Positions 1-9,982 of a stretch of DNA of 64,000 nt are shown here, piece after piece. The DNA is taken from positions 46,121 to 110,120 of the forward strand of contig NZ_AKFJ01000008.1 of the NCBI RefSeq assembly GCF_000272475.1, in the 5' to 3' direction. The notes below the pieces were generated by a model. That model had not been told where the DNA came from. It saw only the letters and a program-made list of their open reading frames with translations, and searched no databases. Source of the DNA: Novosphingobium sp. Rr 2-17 (GTDB lineage: Bacteria; Pseudomonadota; Alphaproteobacteria; Sphingomonadales; Sphingomonadaceae). Each line of letters begins with the position of its first letter. The stretch's first letter is position 1. The position numbers and the translations under genes were made by a program.

Positions 1-1268
1 GCCTCAACGTGGGCTGCATTCCCTCCAAGGCCTTGCTCCACGCCTCGGAATACTTCGATGCGGCCAAGGGCGGCATGATGGCCTCGATGGGCATCAAGGT
101 GAACCCCGAGCTTGATCTCGACACCATGCATGGCCAGCGCAAGGACGCCGTCAAGGGCCTGACCGGCGGCATCGAGTTCCTGTTCAAGAAGAACAAGGTC
201 GAATGGCTCAAGGGCTATGCGCAGTTCAAGGACGCGCACAGCGTCGAAGTGGCCGGCAAGACCGTCACTGCCAAGAACATCGTCATCGCCACCGGCTCGT
301 CGGTCACCCCGCTTCCGGGCGTCGCAATCGACAATGACGGCGGCGTCGTGGTCGATAGCACCGGCGCGCTGGAACTGGCCACCGTTCCCAAGAAGATGAT
401 CGTCATCGGTGGCGGCGTGATCGGCCTGGAACTGGGATCGGTATGGCGTCGCCTCGGCGCCGAAGTCACGGTCGTGGAATTCCTCGATCAGTTGCTGCCC
501 GGCATGGACGGCGATGTGCGCCGCGAAGCCGCCAAGATCTTCAAGAAGCAGGGCATGGTCCTCAAGCTGGGCACCAAGGTGACCGGCGTTACGGTCGAGG
601 GCAAGACCGCCAAGGTCACTGTCGAGCCGTCCAAGGGCGGTGAGCCCGAAGTGCTGGAAGCCGACGTCGTGCTCGTCTCGATCGGCCGCCGCCCCAACAC
701 CGAAGGCCTCGGCCTCGACAAGATCGGCCTGGAACTCAACCAGCGCGGGCAGATCGAAACCGACCACGAATTCGGCACCAAGGTCGCCGGCGTGTGGGCG
801 ATCGGTGACTGCATCCCCGGCCCGATGCTCGCGCACAAGGCCGAGGACGAAGGCATTGCGGTGGCCGAGAACATCGCCGGCCTGACCGGCATCGTAAACC
901 ACGACCTCATCCCCGGCGTCGTCTACACCCAGCCCGAATTCGCTGGCGTTGGTCTGACTGAGGAAGCCGCCAAGGAGCGCGGCGCGGTGAAGGTCGGCAA
1001 GTTCCCGATGCTCGCCAACTCGCGCGCCAAGACCAACCACGAGCCCGACGGCTTCGTGAAGATCATCGCCGATGCCGAAACCGACCGCGTGCTTGGCGTG
1101 TGGTGCATCGCCTCGGTCGCCGGCACGATGATCGCCCAGGCGACCCAGGCCATGGAATTCGGCGCCACCAGCGAAGACATCGCCTACACCTGCCACGCCC
1201 ACCCGACGCACTCCGAGGCGATCAAGGAAGCGGCAATGGCCGTCACCGGCAAACCGATCCACATCTGA
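1..1268 (+). CDS. lpdA: dihydrolipoyl dehydrogenase (E3), 5' end outside window
   Basis: This is the C-terminal ~420 residues of the FAD/NAD-dependent E3 subunit that reoxidises dihydrolipoamide in 2-oxoacid dehydrogenase complexes. The window opens inside the redox motif: the first full codons read LNVGCIPSK, and the codon cut by the edge would supply the first cysteine of the disulfide. An NAD-binding GGGVIGLELGSVW stretch, the second FAD segment (WAIGDCIPGPMLAHKAEDEG) and the catalytic His-Glu pair near the C-terminus (HAHPTHSE) are all present. The N-terminal FAD motif is missing only because of the window edge. A strong terminator follows, so this is the last gene of its unit. The family call is secure. 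Confidence 0.96.
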   Translation, partial: LNVGCIPSKALLHASEYFDAAKGGMMASMGIKVNPELDLDTMHGQRKDAVKGLTGGIEFLFKKNKVEWLKGYAQFKDAHSVEVAGKTVTAKNIVIATGSSVTPLPGVAIDNDGGVVVDSTGALELATVPKKMIVIGGGVIGLELGSVWRRLGAEVTVVEFLDQLLPGMDGDVRREAAKIFKKQGMVLKLGTKVTGVTVEGKTAKVTVEPSKGGEPEVLEADVVLVSIGRRPNTEGLGLDKIGLELNQRGQIETDHEFGTKVAGVWAIGDCIPGPMLAHKAEDEGIAVAENIAGLTGIVNHDLIPGVVYTQPEFAGVGLTEEAAKERGAVKVGKFPMLANSRAKTNHEPDGFVKIIADAETDRVLGVWCIASVAGTMIAQATQAMEFGATSEDIAYTCHAHPTHSEAIKEAAMAVTGKPIHI

Positions 1269-1290
1269 TCGGACTGACCGAACGAACGAA

Positions 1291-1320
1291 AAAGCCGGCG
1301 TGAAAGCGCCGGCTTTTTTT
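1291..1320 (+). terminator. intrinsic terminator after lpdA
   Basis: Perfect 8-bp stem (AGCCGGCG at 1293-1300 with CGCCGGCT at 1307-1314), 6-nt loop, then a run of seven T. It begins about 25 nt after the lpdA stop codon. Confidence 0.93.
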
Positions 1321-1358
1321 GTTAAGCTATGTTCGCTCGGCAATAGCTACGAGGCATC

Positions 1359-1676
1359 ATGTACCGTTTCGTCCGCCCCCCTCTCTGGCTCCTTGTCACT
1401 ATCGGCTTCATGATACTTCAAGTCTTGCTGCTGTGTTTGAGCTTTGAGGCGTTACCGCAGCTCTCAGTGATCTGCGCCGCGTCCCATTCCGAACCTTTCA
1501 GAACTTTGGGTTACGTCCATTTTCTCTATTTCGGACTTATCATTTTTGGGCTCGTCTCGCTGTTCTGGCCCCAAGGCAGGCCGATCTACACAGCGTTGAT
1601 TGTTCTTTCGCTGCTGGCTTTGCCGGTGCAAGCCTACCTGGTCCGTAGCGGTCAGATGTACTGCGATGCTCCCTGA
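1359..1676 (+). CDS. small integral membrane protein, unknown function
   Basis: A 105-residue protein with three hydrophobic segments (about residues 10-30, 51-70 and 77-93) separated by short polar loops, including a cysteine and histidines between the first two. I do not recognise a family. The ATG lies ~40 nt after the lpdA terminator, so the gene would need its own promoter. Its base composition is less GC-rich than its neighbours. The membrane topology supports a real gene; the function is unknown. Confidence 0.6.
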   Translation: MYRFVRPPLWLLVTIGFMILQVLLLCLSFEALPQLSVICAASHSEPFRTLGYVHFLYFGLIIFGLVSLFWPQGRPIYTALIVLSLLALPVQAYLVRSGQMYCDAP

Positions 1677-1751
1677 TCCTTCGACTGTGAGCGTAACCAT
1701 CTAAATGGCCCGATCTTTCTAGGTAGAACACGGCCCTTTGGCATTCCTCCT

Positions 1752-1827
1752 CGTCATTGCGAGCGCAGCGAAGCAATCCAGGGTTGAGTAGACCGCCCTG
1801 GATTGCTTCGCTGCGCTCGCAATGACG
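1752..1827. repeat. long perfect inverted repeat (intergenic palindromic element)
   Basis: Two 32-bp arms (1752-1783 and 1796-1827) are perfect reverse complements around a 12-bp loop. The arms begin CGTCATTGCGAGCGCAGCGA. It lies between the small membrane protein gene and the DUF4403 gene, in non-coding DNA. Its design matches dispersed palindromic intergenic repeats of many proteobacteria. No second copy is visible in this window. Confidence 0.85.
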
Positions 1828-1930
1828 AAGGAAAGGGGCGGACCGGACAGGAGAGGTCGATAGCGCGGTTGCGAGTTTCCCAAACAAGGCCGCCAGGGAA
1901 CCGCGCAACGCTTTGTGTTTTTCTGCACAC

Positions 1931-3409
1931 ATGCGATCCATGCCCCGCGCCCTTCTGGTCTCCGCCCTTGCCGCCACCGTCATGTTGGCCGGCTGCAACC
2001 GCCAGACGAACCAAGGCGCCCCGCCGCGCGCGCATGATGCGTTCAAGATCGCGCCGCAGCCCTCGCTGGTCACGGTGCCGGTTCGCGCCGACTTGACCGA
2101 ACTGGCCGCGGCGCTGGATCGCCAGGTGCCGCGCACCTTGTGGACGATCGACAAGCCCGACCAGACTTGCGTGGCGGCCAAGCAAGTGGACCTGGGCATC
2201 GCCAAGGTGAAGACGCCGGCGCTCAAGTGCAGCATCGTCGGCGAAGTCACGCGCGGGCCGATGGAATTCGCCGGCAAGGGTAAGGACATCATCCTGACGA
2301 TGCCACTTCACGCGGTCGTCCACGCCGACGATATCGGCGGCCTACTCAAGCGCGAGACGGCAACGGCAGATGCCACCGCCCGCGCGGTGATCCACATCGA
2401 TCTCAACCCGGACTGGAGTCCGCGCGGCACGGTGAAGATCCACTACGATTGGACCAACACGCCGCATATGGAGTTCCTGGGCCAGCGGATCGACTTCACC
2501 GAACAAGCCGAACAAAAACTTGCCCCCGTGATCGCCAAGCTGGAACGTGAGCTCCCCGGCCAGCTCGGCAAGTTGCAGGTCCGGCGCCAGGTTGAAAGAG
2601 CCTGGAATGCCTCGTTCACCACCCTCTCGCTCAACCGCGACAACCCGCCGGTGTGGATGCGGGTGACGCCCACCGAATTGCAGTACGGCGGGTACGAGCT
2701 GAACGGCAAGAGCATGGTCCTGCGCCTGGGCCTGCGTGCGACGACCGAAAGCTTTGTCGGCATTCGCCCGGCCGATCCCAAGCCCTCGCCGCTGCCGCCG
2801 CTCAAGCCGCTGGCGACGCAGGCCGGCAAGCTGTCGTTCTTCATCCCGGTCGTCGCCGACTACAAGGTGCTGGAGCCAGTGCTGATGCGCGCACTTGTCA
2901 AGCGTTCCGCACGCCCGTTCGAGGTGCCCGGCGTCGGCCCGGTGCGGGCGCAATTCCATGGCGCAACGATCTACGGCACCACTGGTGGACGCATCGCCGT
3001 GGGCGTCAACTTCACCGCGCGCGATGACGCCGGACGGATCGGGCCGACCAAGGGCACGGTGTGGATGACCGGCGTTCCCACCAATGCCGACAATTCCCGC
3101 CGCGTCGGCTTCGACAACTTCGAGGTCAGCGGCACTACCGACATGACCGGCGGCGATTTGGCGCTGCGCCTCGTCAATGCTGGCGGCGTCGGCCCGGTGA
3201 TCGCCGCCGCCCTCGCCCAGAATTTCCAGAAGGACTACGATAAGCTGCTCGGCAAGATTGGCCGCGCCATCGAGGAAAAGCGCGAGGGCCAACTCGTTAT
3301 CCGCGCGCAATTGACCAACAGCCGCACCGGGCGGATCAAGGCCGCCGGCCAGGGCCTTTACCTGCCGGTCTGGGCGGAAGGAACGGCCTCGATCGCCGTC
3401 GATAAGTAG
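1931..3409 (+). CDS. DUF4403 family lipoprotein
   Basis: A lipoprotein of about 492 residues. The first 22 residues are a signal peptide ending in the lipobox LAGC, so it should be anchored in the envelope. The rest matches the DUF4403 pattern I know: repeated beta-rich segments with DWTNTPHMEF in the first half and VPVVADYKVLEPVL-type text in the second. The molecular function of DUF4403 is unknown. The start at 1931 (MRSMPRALL) gives a normal signal peptide; ATG codons at 1913 and 1940 are alternatives. No clear Shine-Dalgarno sequence is visible. The long inverted repeat ends ~100 nt upstream. Confidence 0.85.
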   Translation: MRSMPRALLVSALAATVMLAGCNRQTNQGAPPRAHDAFKIAPQPSLVTVPVRADLTELAAALDRQVPRTLWTIDKPDQTCVAAKQVDLGIAKVKTPALKCSIVGEVTRGPMEFAGKGKDIILTMPLHAVVHADDIGGLLKRETATADATARAVIHIDLNPDWSPRGTVKIHYDWTNTPHMEFLGQRIDFTEQAEQKLAPVIAKLERELPGQLGKLQVRRQVERAWNASFTTLSLNRDNPPVWMRVTPTELQYGGYELNGKSMVLRLGLRATTESFVGIRPADPKPSPLPPLKPLATQAGKLSFFIPVVADYKVLEPVLMRALVKRSARPFEVPGVGPVRAQFHGATIYGTTGGRIAVGVNFTARDDAGRIGPTKGTVWMTGVPTNADNSRRVGFDNFEVSGTTDMTGGDLALRLVNAGGVGPVIAAALAQNFQKDYDKLLGKIGRAIEEKREGQLVIRAQLTNSRTGRIKAAGQGLYLPVWAEGTASIAVDK

Positions 3410-3454
3410 CGCTCATAAGGTGCCAATTGCGCGGCGTCGCTCTATTGAGAGGCG

Positions 3455-4075
3455 ATGATACCGCCCGTCCCCTCCCTGCCGCCCGCGCTGGACCTCGTCG
3501 GCATTGCCGTATTCGCGCTCAGCGGAGCCATGGTCGCAGCGCGTTTGCGGCAGACGTTCGTAACGATGGCGTTCTTCGCGCTGGTGACCGGCGTAGGCGG
3601 CGGCACCACGCGCGACTTACTGATCGGGGCGCCGGTGTTCTGGGTGCATGACCGCTTCGTCGCGCCGGTATGTCTGGGGGTGGCGTTGCTGGCGTGGTTC
3701 ACCCCGATACGCTGGTGGCAGGGCCAGTTGTTGGAATGGGCGGACGCGGTAGGCTTGGCGGTCTATTCGGTGCTGGGCACGATCAAGGCGCTGGCCTGGG
3801 GGGTGCCGGTCGCCCCGGCGGTGATGATGGGCGTCATCACCGGCTGCGTCGGCGGCATCGTGCGCGACGTGCTGGCGGGGCGCCCCTCGATCCTGATGAG
3901 ACCGGAGCTTTACGTGACCGCCGCAGCGCTCTCTGCCGGCCTGGCCGCCGCTGGCATTGCTTTAGGACTGTCGGCGCCGTTGGCATGGGCCCTGGCGGCA
4001 AGTGGCGGCTTCACCTTGCGCGGGGCCGCGATCCACTGGTCCCTCGGCCTCCCCGCACATCGCGGCGAGGAATAG
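3455..4075 (+). CDS. TRIC/UPF0126 family membrane protein
   Basis: A 206-residue polytopic membrane protein with the two-repeat glycine-rich pattern of the trimeric intracellular cation channel (TRIC)/UPF0126 family: ALSGAMVAA and GVGGGTTRDLLIG in the first half, GCVGGIVRDVLAGRPSILM in the second, about seven membrane spans. Prokaryotic members are monovalent-cation channels or small-solute carriers; the substrate cannot be told from sequence. An AGAGG sits just before the ATG. The gene converges on the minus-strand gene that ends at 4078, with only 2 bp between stops. Confidence 0.88.
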   Translation: MIPPVPSLPPALDLVGIAVFALSGAMVAARLRQTFVTMAFFALVTGVGGGTTRDLLIGAPVFWVHDRFVAPVCLGVALLAWFTPIRWWQGQLLEWADAVGLAVYSVLGTIKALAWGVPVAPAVMMGVITGCVGGIVRDVLAGRPSILMRPELYVTAAALSAGLAAAGIALGLSAPLAWALAASGGFTLRGAAIHWSLGLPAHRGEE

Positions 4076-4077
4076 CT

Positions 4078-4557
4078 TCAGAGCATCACGCGACCGTCCA
4101 CCGCCACCGAGCGGATATGCCCCTCATCGTCGACGCTGCAGGCATACCCCCGCCCATCGTCGAGCTTGCCGGCGACGCTGAAGCGTCCGCCCATGCGGCG
4201 CACGTCATCGACGGAGCCGATGCGCTTGCCGCCCTGCGTCAGTTCATCCTCGCAGATGTCAACCGCCTCATCAAAGCTGTCACGCCGGCGCGGCGGGTTT
4301 TGATAGTCCTGATCGTAGGAGCGCTGGTCGTACTGCCCTTCGCTCTCGGATTGCTGCTCGTCCTGCGATCCTTCGCTCGACTGGCTCTGCGCGGGCTCCT
4401 GATAGACCGGGCGATCATCGTGCTCGGCGCTATAGTCACGCCCCGCCTCGGGGCCGCCTGGATAGCTCGTGCTTTGTGCGAAAGCCGGAGCAGCGCTCGT
4501 CGCTGCCAGGACGATAGCGGCGAGCGAGGTCACGCCACGCGAGTAAAAGATAGTCAT
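4078..4557 (-). CDS. secreted hypothetical protein, Gln/Ser-rich
   Basis: A 159-residue protein with a clear Sec signal peptide ending APAFAQ near residue 28. A low-complexity acidic/Gln-Ser-Tyr segment follows (roughly residues 29-90), then a compact C-terminal part with two cysteines (DICEDEL and GYACSVDDEG) that could form a disulfide. I do not recognise the family. It is probably periplasmic. The stop is 2 bp from the stop of the convergent TRIC-like gene. Confidence 0.7.
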   Translation of the reverse strand: MTIFYSRGVTSLAAIVLAATSAAPAFAQSTSYPGGPEAGRDYSAEHDDRPVYQEPAQSQSSEGSQDEQQSESEGQYDQRSYDQDYQNPPRRRDSFDEAVDICEDELTQGGKRIGSVDDVRRMGGRFSVAGKLDDGRGYACSVDDEGHIRSVAVDGRVML

Positions 4558-4640
4558 CGCAGCACGATCTCCACAATGCCGGCTAAGCGCCCGCCGAACG
4601 AAGCGCTAAGCGTAAGGGGCTTTCGTCATGCTGAACCGGC

Positions 4641-6878
4641 CTAGGGGGTGGCCGGTTCCGTCGTTGCCGCCGCCGCGACAGTTTCGCCGCCCAGCGACAA
4701 TCCCGGCAACGAAAGCCCGGTCCAGCGCGCCACGAACGCCAGGATATCCGCTCCTTCCTCGATCGCTTTGTCGGTCGGCTTGCCCGAGCCATGGCCGGCG
4801 CGCGTCTCGATGCGGATGAGGCGCGGCTTGGCACCCAAGTCCGCGTGCTGGAGCGCGGCGGCATACTTGAAGGAATGGCCCGGCACTACGCGGTCGTCGG
4901 TGTCCGCCGTGGTGACGAGGATCGCGGGATAGGCGCTGCCGTCGCGGATGTTGTGGTAGGGCGAATAGCCGCGCAGCACTTTGAAGTCGGCTTCGCGATC
5001 GGGATGGCCGTAATCGTCCACCCAATAGCGCCCGGCGGTGAAGCGATCGAAGCGCAGCATGTCCATGACGCCCACTTGCGCCACGGCGGCAGCGAACAAG
5101 TCCGGTCGCTGGTTGACCACCGCCCCCACCAGCAGCCCGCCGTTGGAGCCGCCCTGGATCGCCAGGCCGTCGCGCTTGGCGATGCCTTGGTCGATCAGGA
5201 ATTCACCTGCCGCAATGAAATCGTCGAACACGTTCTGCTTGTTCGCCCCGCGCCCGGCATCGTGCCATTCGCGCCCGTACTCGCCGCCGCCGCGCAAGTT
5301 GGCGAGGGCAAAGGCGCCGCCCGCCTCCAGCCAGGCCATGCGGGTGGCGGAGAAGCCTGGCGTCAGCGACACGTCGAAGCCGCCATAGCCATACAGTAGC
5401 GTCGGCACCGGCTTGCCTGCCTTGGCCACCGCGCGGCTGCGCACGATGAACATCGGCACCCGCGTTCCGTCCTTCGAGGTGAAGAAGCGCTGCTCGACCT
5501 GATACGCGCCGGGATCGAAGCAGATCTTGGGCGTGGCGAACGGGGTAGTGGCGCCGCTCACTAGATCGAGGCGATAGATCGAGGCCGGGCAATTGAAGCT
5601 GGTGAAGGCATAGAACGTTTCGGCATCACCGGGCCGCCCGCGAAAGCCCGAGGCAGTGCCGATGCCGTTCAGCGTCAGCGCGCGCCCCGGTCGGCCGTCC
5701 AGCGCGATAATCTCGGCATGGCTGGCGGCATCGCGCATGTAGTTGAGCACAATCTGATCGCCGATGATCCCGGCGCGCTCCAGGATGTCGCTACGCTCGG
5801 CGACGAGTTGCGTCCACGCCGGCTGAGGCGAGCCCAGGTCGATCGACACCAGGCGATAGCGCGGCGCTTGCCAGTTGGTGACATACCACAGCTTGCGCCC
5901 GCTCCCCTCGACCAGCTTCCAGTCGTCGGTGAAGCCGGTGACCAGCGGCGTCACCTTCCAGCCATCGCGCTTGCGCTGCGCCAGGTCGATCACCCGCACT
6001 TCGTAGCGGGCATCGGTGCCGACGTGGCTGGTGATGAGCGCCAGGCGGCCATCGTGGGTCACTTGCGCGGTGTGGCCGTAGTCCGGGTGGTCGGGCGTCG
6101 CATAGACCAGCTCGTCGGTGTCCTGCGCCGTGCCGAGGCGGTGGAAATAGACCGCCTGGTTATAGTTGCGCCCCTGGAAGGCGGCATTTTCGTCTGGCGC
6201 AGGGAAGCGCGAATAGAGGAAGCCTTGCTCCCCCACCCAGGCAAGGCCCGTGAACTTGGCCCAGCGAATCTCGTCGGCCAGCGGCTCGCCCGTCTTCACG
6301 TCGAGCACGCGCAGCACCCGCCAGTCGCTGCCGCCGTCCTGCACGCTGTACAGCAGATAGCGGCCCTCGTCGGAGGGCTCCCAACTGTCGAGCGCGGTGG
6401 CGCCATCCTTGGCCCAGGCATTGGGATCGAGGAGCAGTCTCGACTCGCCCGAAAGCCCCTGGCGCACGAACAATTGCGCCTGGTTCTGCAAACCACTGTT
6501 GCGGGTGTAGAAGTAACGACCGCCGGCCTTCACCGGCAGGCCGAAGCGTTCGTAGTCCATGAAAGCGCGGATGCGGCGCGCGAACGGCGCCCGCTCGGGC
6601 AGGCCTTCGAGGTAGCTTTCGGTCAGCCCATTTTCCCGCGCCACCCAGTCCGCCACTTCGAGCGCGTGGCGAACGTCGGCTTCGAGCCAGCGGTAAGGAT
6701 CGGCGACGGGCTCCCCAAACAAGGTTTCGACGAGCGGATCGCGGCGAGTATCGGGATATGTGATGTCGGGCATGGATTGAGCGAAGATGGGCGTGGCGCC
6801 TACGATCGACAAGGCCAAACACAGCGCCAGCGAGACCGCCGGCGACAAGCGTGCCCTAAGCCCCCAGAGGCAATGCAT
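4641..6878 (-). CDS. prolyl oligopeptidase family serine peptidase (S9A)
   Basis: A 745-residue exported serine peptidase. A signal peptide (…GATPIFAQ) is followed by the N-terminal beta-propeller (~residues 30-430) and an alpha/beta-hydrolase domain. The catalytic serine lies in GGSNGG near residue 578, the aspartate in [10 protein letters not shown] near 662 and the histidine in AGHGSGKPT near 696. The family cleaves short peptides after proline, here probably in the periplasm. I place the start at 6878 because GGAGAGG lies 9 nt upstream; an ATG at 6896 would add six residues. It is monocistronic, about 80 bp after the neighbouring secreted-protein gene. Confidence 0.93.
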   Translation of the reverse strand: MHCLWGLRARLSPAVSLALCLALSIVGATPIFAQSMPDITYPDTRRDPLVETLFGEPVADPYRWLEADVRHALEVADWVARENGLTESYLEGLPERAPFARRIRAFMDYERFGLPVKAGGRYFYTRNSGLQNQAQLFVRQGLSGESRLLLDPNAWAKDGATALDSWEPSDEGRYLLYSVQDGGSDWRVLRVLDVKTGEPLADEIRWAKFTGLAWVGEQGFLYSRFPAPDENAAFQGRNYNQAVYFHRLGTAQDTDELVYATPDHPDYGHTAQVTHDGRLALITSHVGTDARYEVRVIDLAQRKRDGWKVTPLVTGFTDDWKLVEGSGRKLWYVTNWQAPRYRLVSIDLGSPQPAWTQLVAERSDILERAGIIGDQIVLNYMRDAASHAEIIALDGRPGRALTLNGIGTASGFRGRPGDAETFYAFTSFNCPASIYRLDLVSGATTPFATPKICFDPGAYQVEQRFFTSKDGTRVPMFIVRSRAVAKAGKPVPTLLYGYGGFDVSLTPGFSATRMAWLEAGGAFALANLRGGGEYGREWHDAGRGANKQNVFDDFIAAGEFLIDQGIAKRDGLAIQGGSNGGLLVGAVVNQRPDLFAAAVAQVGVMDMLRFDRFTAGRYWVDDYGHPDREADFKVLRGYSPYHNIRDGSAYPAILVTTADTDDRVVPGHSFKYAAALQHADLGAKPRLIRIETRAGHGSGKPTDKAIEEGADILAFVARWTGLSLPGLSLGGETVAAAATTEPATP

Positions 6879-6991
6879 TGCTGGCGTCCTCTCCATGGGA
6901 TCGTGTTTTTATCGGTTCGATTGTAACAGGCTCTTAGGGAAAACACATCCGGGCGTTGCGGCTCCAGCCATCCCATGAGATTAATTGGGAC

Positions 6992-7237
6992 ATGGATGCC
7001 AGAAAACCAATTAGTCGCATTTGGGCTTCAATCGCGCTGGCAGTTACAATCACGATCACCTTGAGCCTGGTTTTCGGCCCGAGAGGCCTTGCCTTCGGGG
7101 TGGTCACGTCATTTCTGATGTTGTCGTGGCGCCACGACAACAGCGCCGGCTTACTGTTCCCACTAGCCATGCTCGTGGCCATAACGATCGGCGTGTTACT
7201 CTTGCTAATGTACCTGATGGCCCGCGTACATTCATGA
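6992..7237 (+). CDS. small two-span membrane protein, unknown
   Basis: An 81-residue ORF beginning MDARKPIS with two strong hydrophobic segments (residues ~10-38 and ~47-75) and a short basic loop between them. No family is recognised. An upstream ATG at 6956 is possible but would add a polar tail without an obvious ribosome site. It is flanked by divergent and convergent minus-strand genes, so it is a lone gene. Moderate support only, from hydrophobic pattern and position. Confidence 0.45.
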   Translation: MDARKPISRIWASIALAVTITITLSLVFGPRGLAFGVVTSFLMLSWRHDNSAGLLFPLAMLVAITIGVLLLLMYLMARVHS

Positions 7238-7372
7238 TCCAGGGCACAATGGGCTGTCGGTGACATGGGGCTGTCGGTGACGTGGCTCCAACCGTCATCC
7301 AGTCGCGATTATAGGCTCGGCATTGCCTGGCTCCCCATAACGCCGCTCATGCCGAGCTTATCAAAGCCGACG

Positions 7373-7414
7373 CGCAAGCAAAAGCGGCCGCGAACCGAAG
7401 TTCGCGACCGCTTT
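7373..7414 (-). terminator. terminator of the alpha operon (after rplQ)
   Basis: A 15-bp stem (arms 7381-7395 and 7400-7414, one mismatch) with a 4-nt loop lies 27 nt after the rplQ stop. Read on the minus strand it is followed by TTTTGCTTG. It closes the ribosomal block. Confidence 0.85.
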
Positions 7415-7440
7415 GGTGTTCCGTCAGGAAGCGTCGAGGC

Positions 7441-7863
7441 TCAGGCCTCGGCGTATTCCTCGGCTTCGTTGTTGACCGGACCTGAATCCTGGCCCTTGGC
7501 GTCGGTGTCGCGGTCGACCAGCTCGATGATCGCGATCGGGGCGGCGTCCGAAGCGCGGATGCCGGCCTTGATGATGCGGGTGTAGCCACCGTTGCGACCA
7601 GCGTAGCGCTCAGCCAGAACTTCGAACAGCTTCTTTTCCTGCGTCTCGTCCATCAGGCGCGCGTGGGCCAGACGACGGTTCGACAGGCCGCCGTGCTTGG
7701 CGAGCGTGATGAGCTTTTCGACGTAAGGGCGCAGTTCCTTGGCCTTTGAAACCGTGGTCTGGATCTGCTCGTGCTTGAGGAGCGAGGCTGCCAGGTTGCG
7801 CAGCAGCGCAGTACGGTGAGCCGAGGCGCGCTGCAGTTTGCGCTGACCATGTCTATGACGCAT
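7441..7863 (-). CDS. rplQ: 50S ribosomal protein L17
   Basis: A 140-residue L17, beginning with the conserved [27 protein letters not shown] N-terminus (residues 1-23) that contacts 23S rRNA near the tunnel exit. The last ~25 residues are an acidic tail ([20 protein letters not shown]) beyond the core fold, a common variation in alphaproteobacteria. It is the last gene of the alpha operon, 123 bp after rpoA with a GC-rich hairpin between them, and is followed by a terminator. Confidence 0.97.
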   Translation of the reverse strand: MRHRHGQRKLQRASAHRTALLRNLAASLLKHEQIQTTVSKAKELRPYVEKLITLAKHGGLSNRRLAHARLMDETQEKKLFEVLAERYAGRNGGYTRIIKAGIRASDAAPIAIIELVDRDTDAKGQDSGPVNNEAEEYAEA

Positions 7864-7949
7864 ATTCGTTACTCCGTTCGTAGGGGGCCCGTGTCAGGTA
7901 GCCCGATCCTGGCAGCCGCTTGAGGGGGACTGCCTTGCCCTTAAACCAT

Positions 7950-7977
7950 CGCCGTCCCGACTTTCGCCGGGACGGCG
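7950..7977 (-). other. GC-rich hairpin in the rpoA-rplQ spacer
   Basis: A perfect 10-bp stem (CGCCGTCCCG/CGGGACGGCG) with an 8-nt loop begins 10 nt after the rpoA stop. Only a weak T-tract (ATGGTTT) follows on the minus strand. A partial terminator or mRNA-processing/stability element is more likely than a full stop. Confidence 0.5.
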
Positions 7978-7986
7978 TGATGGGGT

Positions 7987-9054
7987 TTAGCCCAGAAGTT
8001 CTTGCTCGAGCTTCTTGGCCATCTCTTCGATGTTCTCAGGCGGCCAGCCCGGGATGTCCATGCCGAGGCGCAGACCCATAGAGGAGAGAACTTCCTTGAT
8101 CTCGTTGAGCGACTTGCGGCCGAAGTTCGGCGTGCGCAGCATCTCGGCTTCGGTCTTCTGAACCAGATCGCCGATGTAGATGATGTTGTCGTTCTTGAGG
8201 CAGTTGGCCGAACGCACCGACAGTTCCAACTCGTCCACCTTCTTGAGAAGGTAGCGGTTGAGCTGGTTGGTGTCGCCCTCGTCCGAAGCGGTCGAACCGC
8301 CAGAGGCCATTCCGATCATCGGCGAAGCGCCGACCGGAGCGATGTCCTCGAAGTGGACGAACAGCGCGAGCTGGTCCTGAAGAATGCGGCTGGCGTACGC
8401 CACGGCATCTTCGGGGGACACGGTGCCGTCGGTCTCGACCGTCAGGCTCAGCTTGTCGTAGTCGAGCTCCTGGCCGATACGAGCGTTCTCGACCTTGTAG
8501 CTGACCTGGCGGACCGGCGAATAGAGCGAGTCAACCGGGATAAGCCCGATCGGCGCGTCAATCGGCCGGTTGGACACGGCAGGGACGTAGCCCTTGCCGG
8601 TGTCGGCGGTCAGTTCCATGTTGAGCGTGGCGCCCTCGTCGAGGTGGCAGATCACGAGGTTCTTGTTCATCACCTCGATGTCGCCGCTGACGGCGATGTC
8701 GCCCGCTTTGACCTCAGCCGGACCAGTCGCCGAGAGCTGAAGGCGCTTCGGCCCTTCGCCCTGCATGCGCAGTGCGATCTGCTTGACGTTCAGAACCATG
8801 TCCGTCACGTCTTCGCGAACGCCGGCGAGCGACGAGAATTCGTGGAGCACGTTCTCGATCTTGATCGAGGTAATCGCCGCGCCTTGCAGAGAAGACAGCA
8901 GCACGCGACGAAGCGCGTTACCCAGCGTCAGGCCGAAGCCGCGCTCAAGGGGTTCGGCGACGAACGTCACCTTCAATTTGGGGTCGGGTCCCGGCTTGAT
9001 CTCAAGGCCGTTCGGCTTCTTGAGTTCCTGCCAGTTCTTGATGTTGACAGTCAT
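7987..9054 (-). CDS. rpoA: DNA-directed RNA polymerase subunit alpha
   Basis: A 355-residue alpha subunit. The N-terminal dimerisation domain (residues ~1-240, with [21 protein letters not shown]) assembles beta and beta'. After a short linker comes the C-terminal domain (~265-350, [15 protein letters not shown] and [16 protein letters not shown]), which binds UP elements and activators. It lies between rpsK and rplQ, as in almost all bacteria. Length and motifs are typical and nothing is missing. Confidence 0.98.
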   Translation of the reverse strand: MTVNIKNWQELKKPNGLEIKPGPDPKLKVTFVAEPLERGFGLTLGNALRRVLLSSLQGAAITSIKIENVLHEFSSLAGVREDVTDMVLNVKQIALRMQGEGPKRLQLSATGPAEVKAGDIAVSGDIEVMNKNLVICHLDEGATLNMELTADTGKGYVPAVSNRPIDAPIGLIPVDSLYSPVRQVSYKVENARIGQELDYDKLSLTVETDGTVSPEDAVAYASRILQDQLALFVHFEDIAPVGASPMIGMASGGSTASDEGDTNQLNRYLLKKVDELELSVRSANCLKNDNIIYIGDLVQKTEAEMLRTPNFGRKSLNEIKEVLSSMGLRLGMDIPGWPPENIEEMAKKLEQELLG

Positions 9055-9160
9055 GGACTTCCCCTGGGAGTGATGGCGGTTACTTCCGAAAGCCTGGTGG
9101 AGAGGCTCCGAAGGTTCCGAATAGTGGGCGACGACCGGTCAGCCGCCCGCAGTAGCTCGA

Positions 9161-9550
9161 TCAGACGCGGCGACGCTTGGAGGGGCGGACGCCATTGTGC
9201 GGGATCGGGGTCACGTCGCGGATCGAGGTGATGGTGAAGCCGACTGCCGCGAGAGCGCGCAGGGCGCTTTCACGACCCGAACCAGGGCCCTTGACCTCGA
9301 CTTCGAGGGTGCGGACGCCGTGCTCGGCTGCCTTCTTGCCGGCATCGTCTGCGGCCACCTGGGCAGCATACGGGGTCGACTTACGGCTACCCTTGAAGCC
9401 CATCGCGCCTGCCGAGGACCAGCTAATCGCATTGCCCTGGGCGTCGGTGATGGTCACCATGGTGTTGTTGAAGCTGGCATTGACGTGAGCGATGCCGCTG
9501 GTGATGTTCTTGCGCTCGCGGCGCTTAACGCGCTGTGGTTCGCGTGCCAT
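9161..9550 (-). CDS. rpsK: 30S ribosomal protein S11
   Basis: A 129-residue S11, a platform protein of the small subunit that contacts mRNA near the E site. The conserved [16 protein letters not shown] and the C-terminal [16 protein letters not shown] are intact. It is cotranscribed between rpsM and rpoA, with ~60-105 bp spacers. Confidence 0.98.
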   Translation of the reverse strand: MAREPQRVKRRERKNITSGIAHVNASFNNTMVTITDAQGNAISWSSAGAMGFKGSRKSTPYAAQVAADDAGKKAAEHGVRTLEVEVKGPGSGRESALRALAAVGFTITSIRDVTPIPHNGVRPSKRRRV

Positions 9551-9613
9551 GATCGTATATCCTGTCGATGAATCGCTGCGGGAAACCGGGGAGCGAGGAC
9601 CGCTCCGCCCAGC

Positions 9614-9982
9614 TTACTTCTTCTTGCCGGCGATCGGCTTGGCCTTACCCTTGCGGGTACGCGCGTTGGTGTGCGTGCGCTGACCGCGGACCGGAAGGCC
9701 CTTGCGGTGGCGCAGGCCACGGTAGCATGCGAGGTCCATCAGACGCTTGATGTTCATCGCGGTGTCGCGACGAAGGTCACCCTCGACCATATGGTCGGCG
9801 TCGATGGTTTCGCGGATCTGGAGCACTTCGGCGTCCGAGAGATCCTGCACGCGGCGGCTGTGATCGATCCCGAGCTTGTCGGCGATTTCGAGAGCCTTGG
9901 TACGACCAATGCCATGGATATACGTCAACGCGATGATTACGCGCTTGTTGGTGGGGATATTTACCCCGGCAATACGAGCCAC
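9614..9982 (-). CDS. rpsM: 30S ribosomal protein S13
   Basis: A 122-residue S13 of the 30S head, which forms bridges to L5 and contacts P-site tRNA. It begins [15 protein letters not shown] and ends in a basic Lys-rich tail ([11 protein letters not shown]). It is the first gene of the alpha operon here, because the gene upstream is not adk but an inserted SRPBCC gene. A promoter candidate lies in the ~335-bp upstream gap. Confidence 0.98.
   Translation of the reverse strand: MARIAGVNIPTNKRVIIALTYIHGIGRTKALEIADKLGIDHSRRVQDLSDAEVLQIRETIDADHMVEGDLRRDTAMNIKRLMDLACYRGLRHRKGLPVRGQRTHTNARTRKGKAKPIAGKKK

Noticed and set aside
5718..6926. 402-codon plus-strand frame antisense to the S9 peptidase
   Set aside because: Shadow; the peptidase catalytic motifs are intact on the minus strand.
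8002..9231. 409-codon plus-strand frame antisense to rpoA
   Set aside because: Shadow of rpoA.
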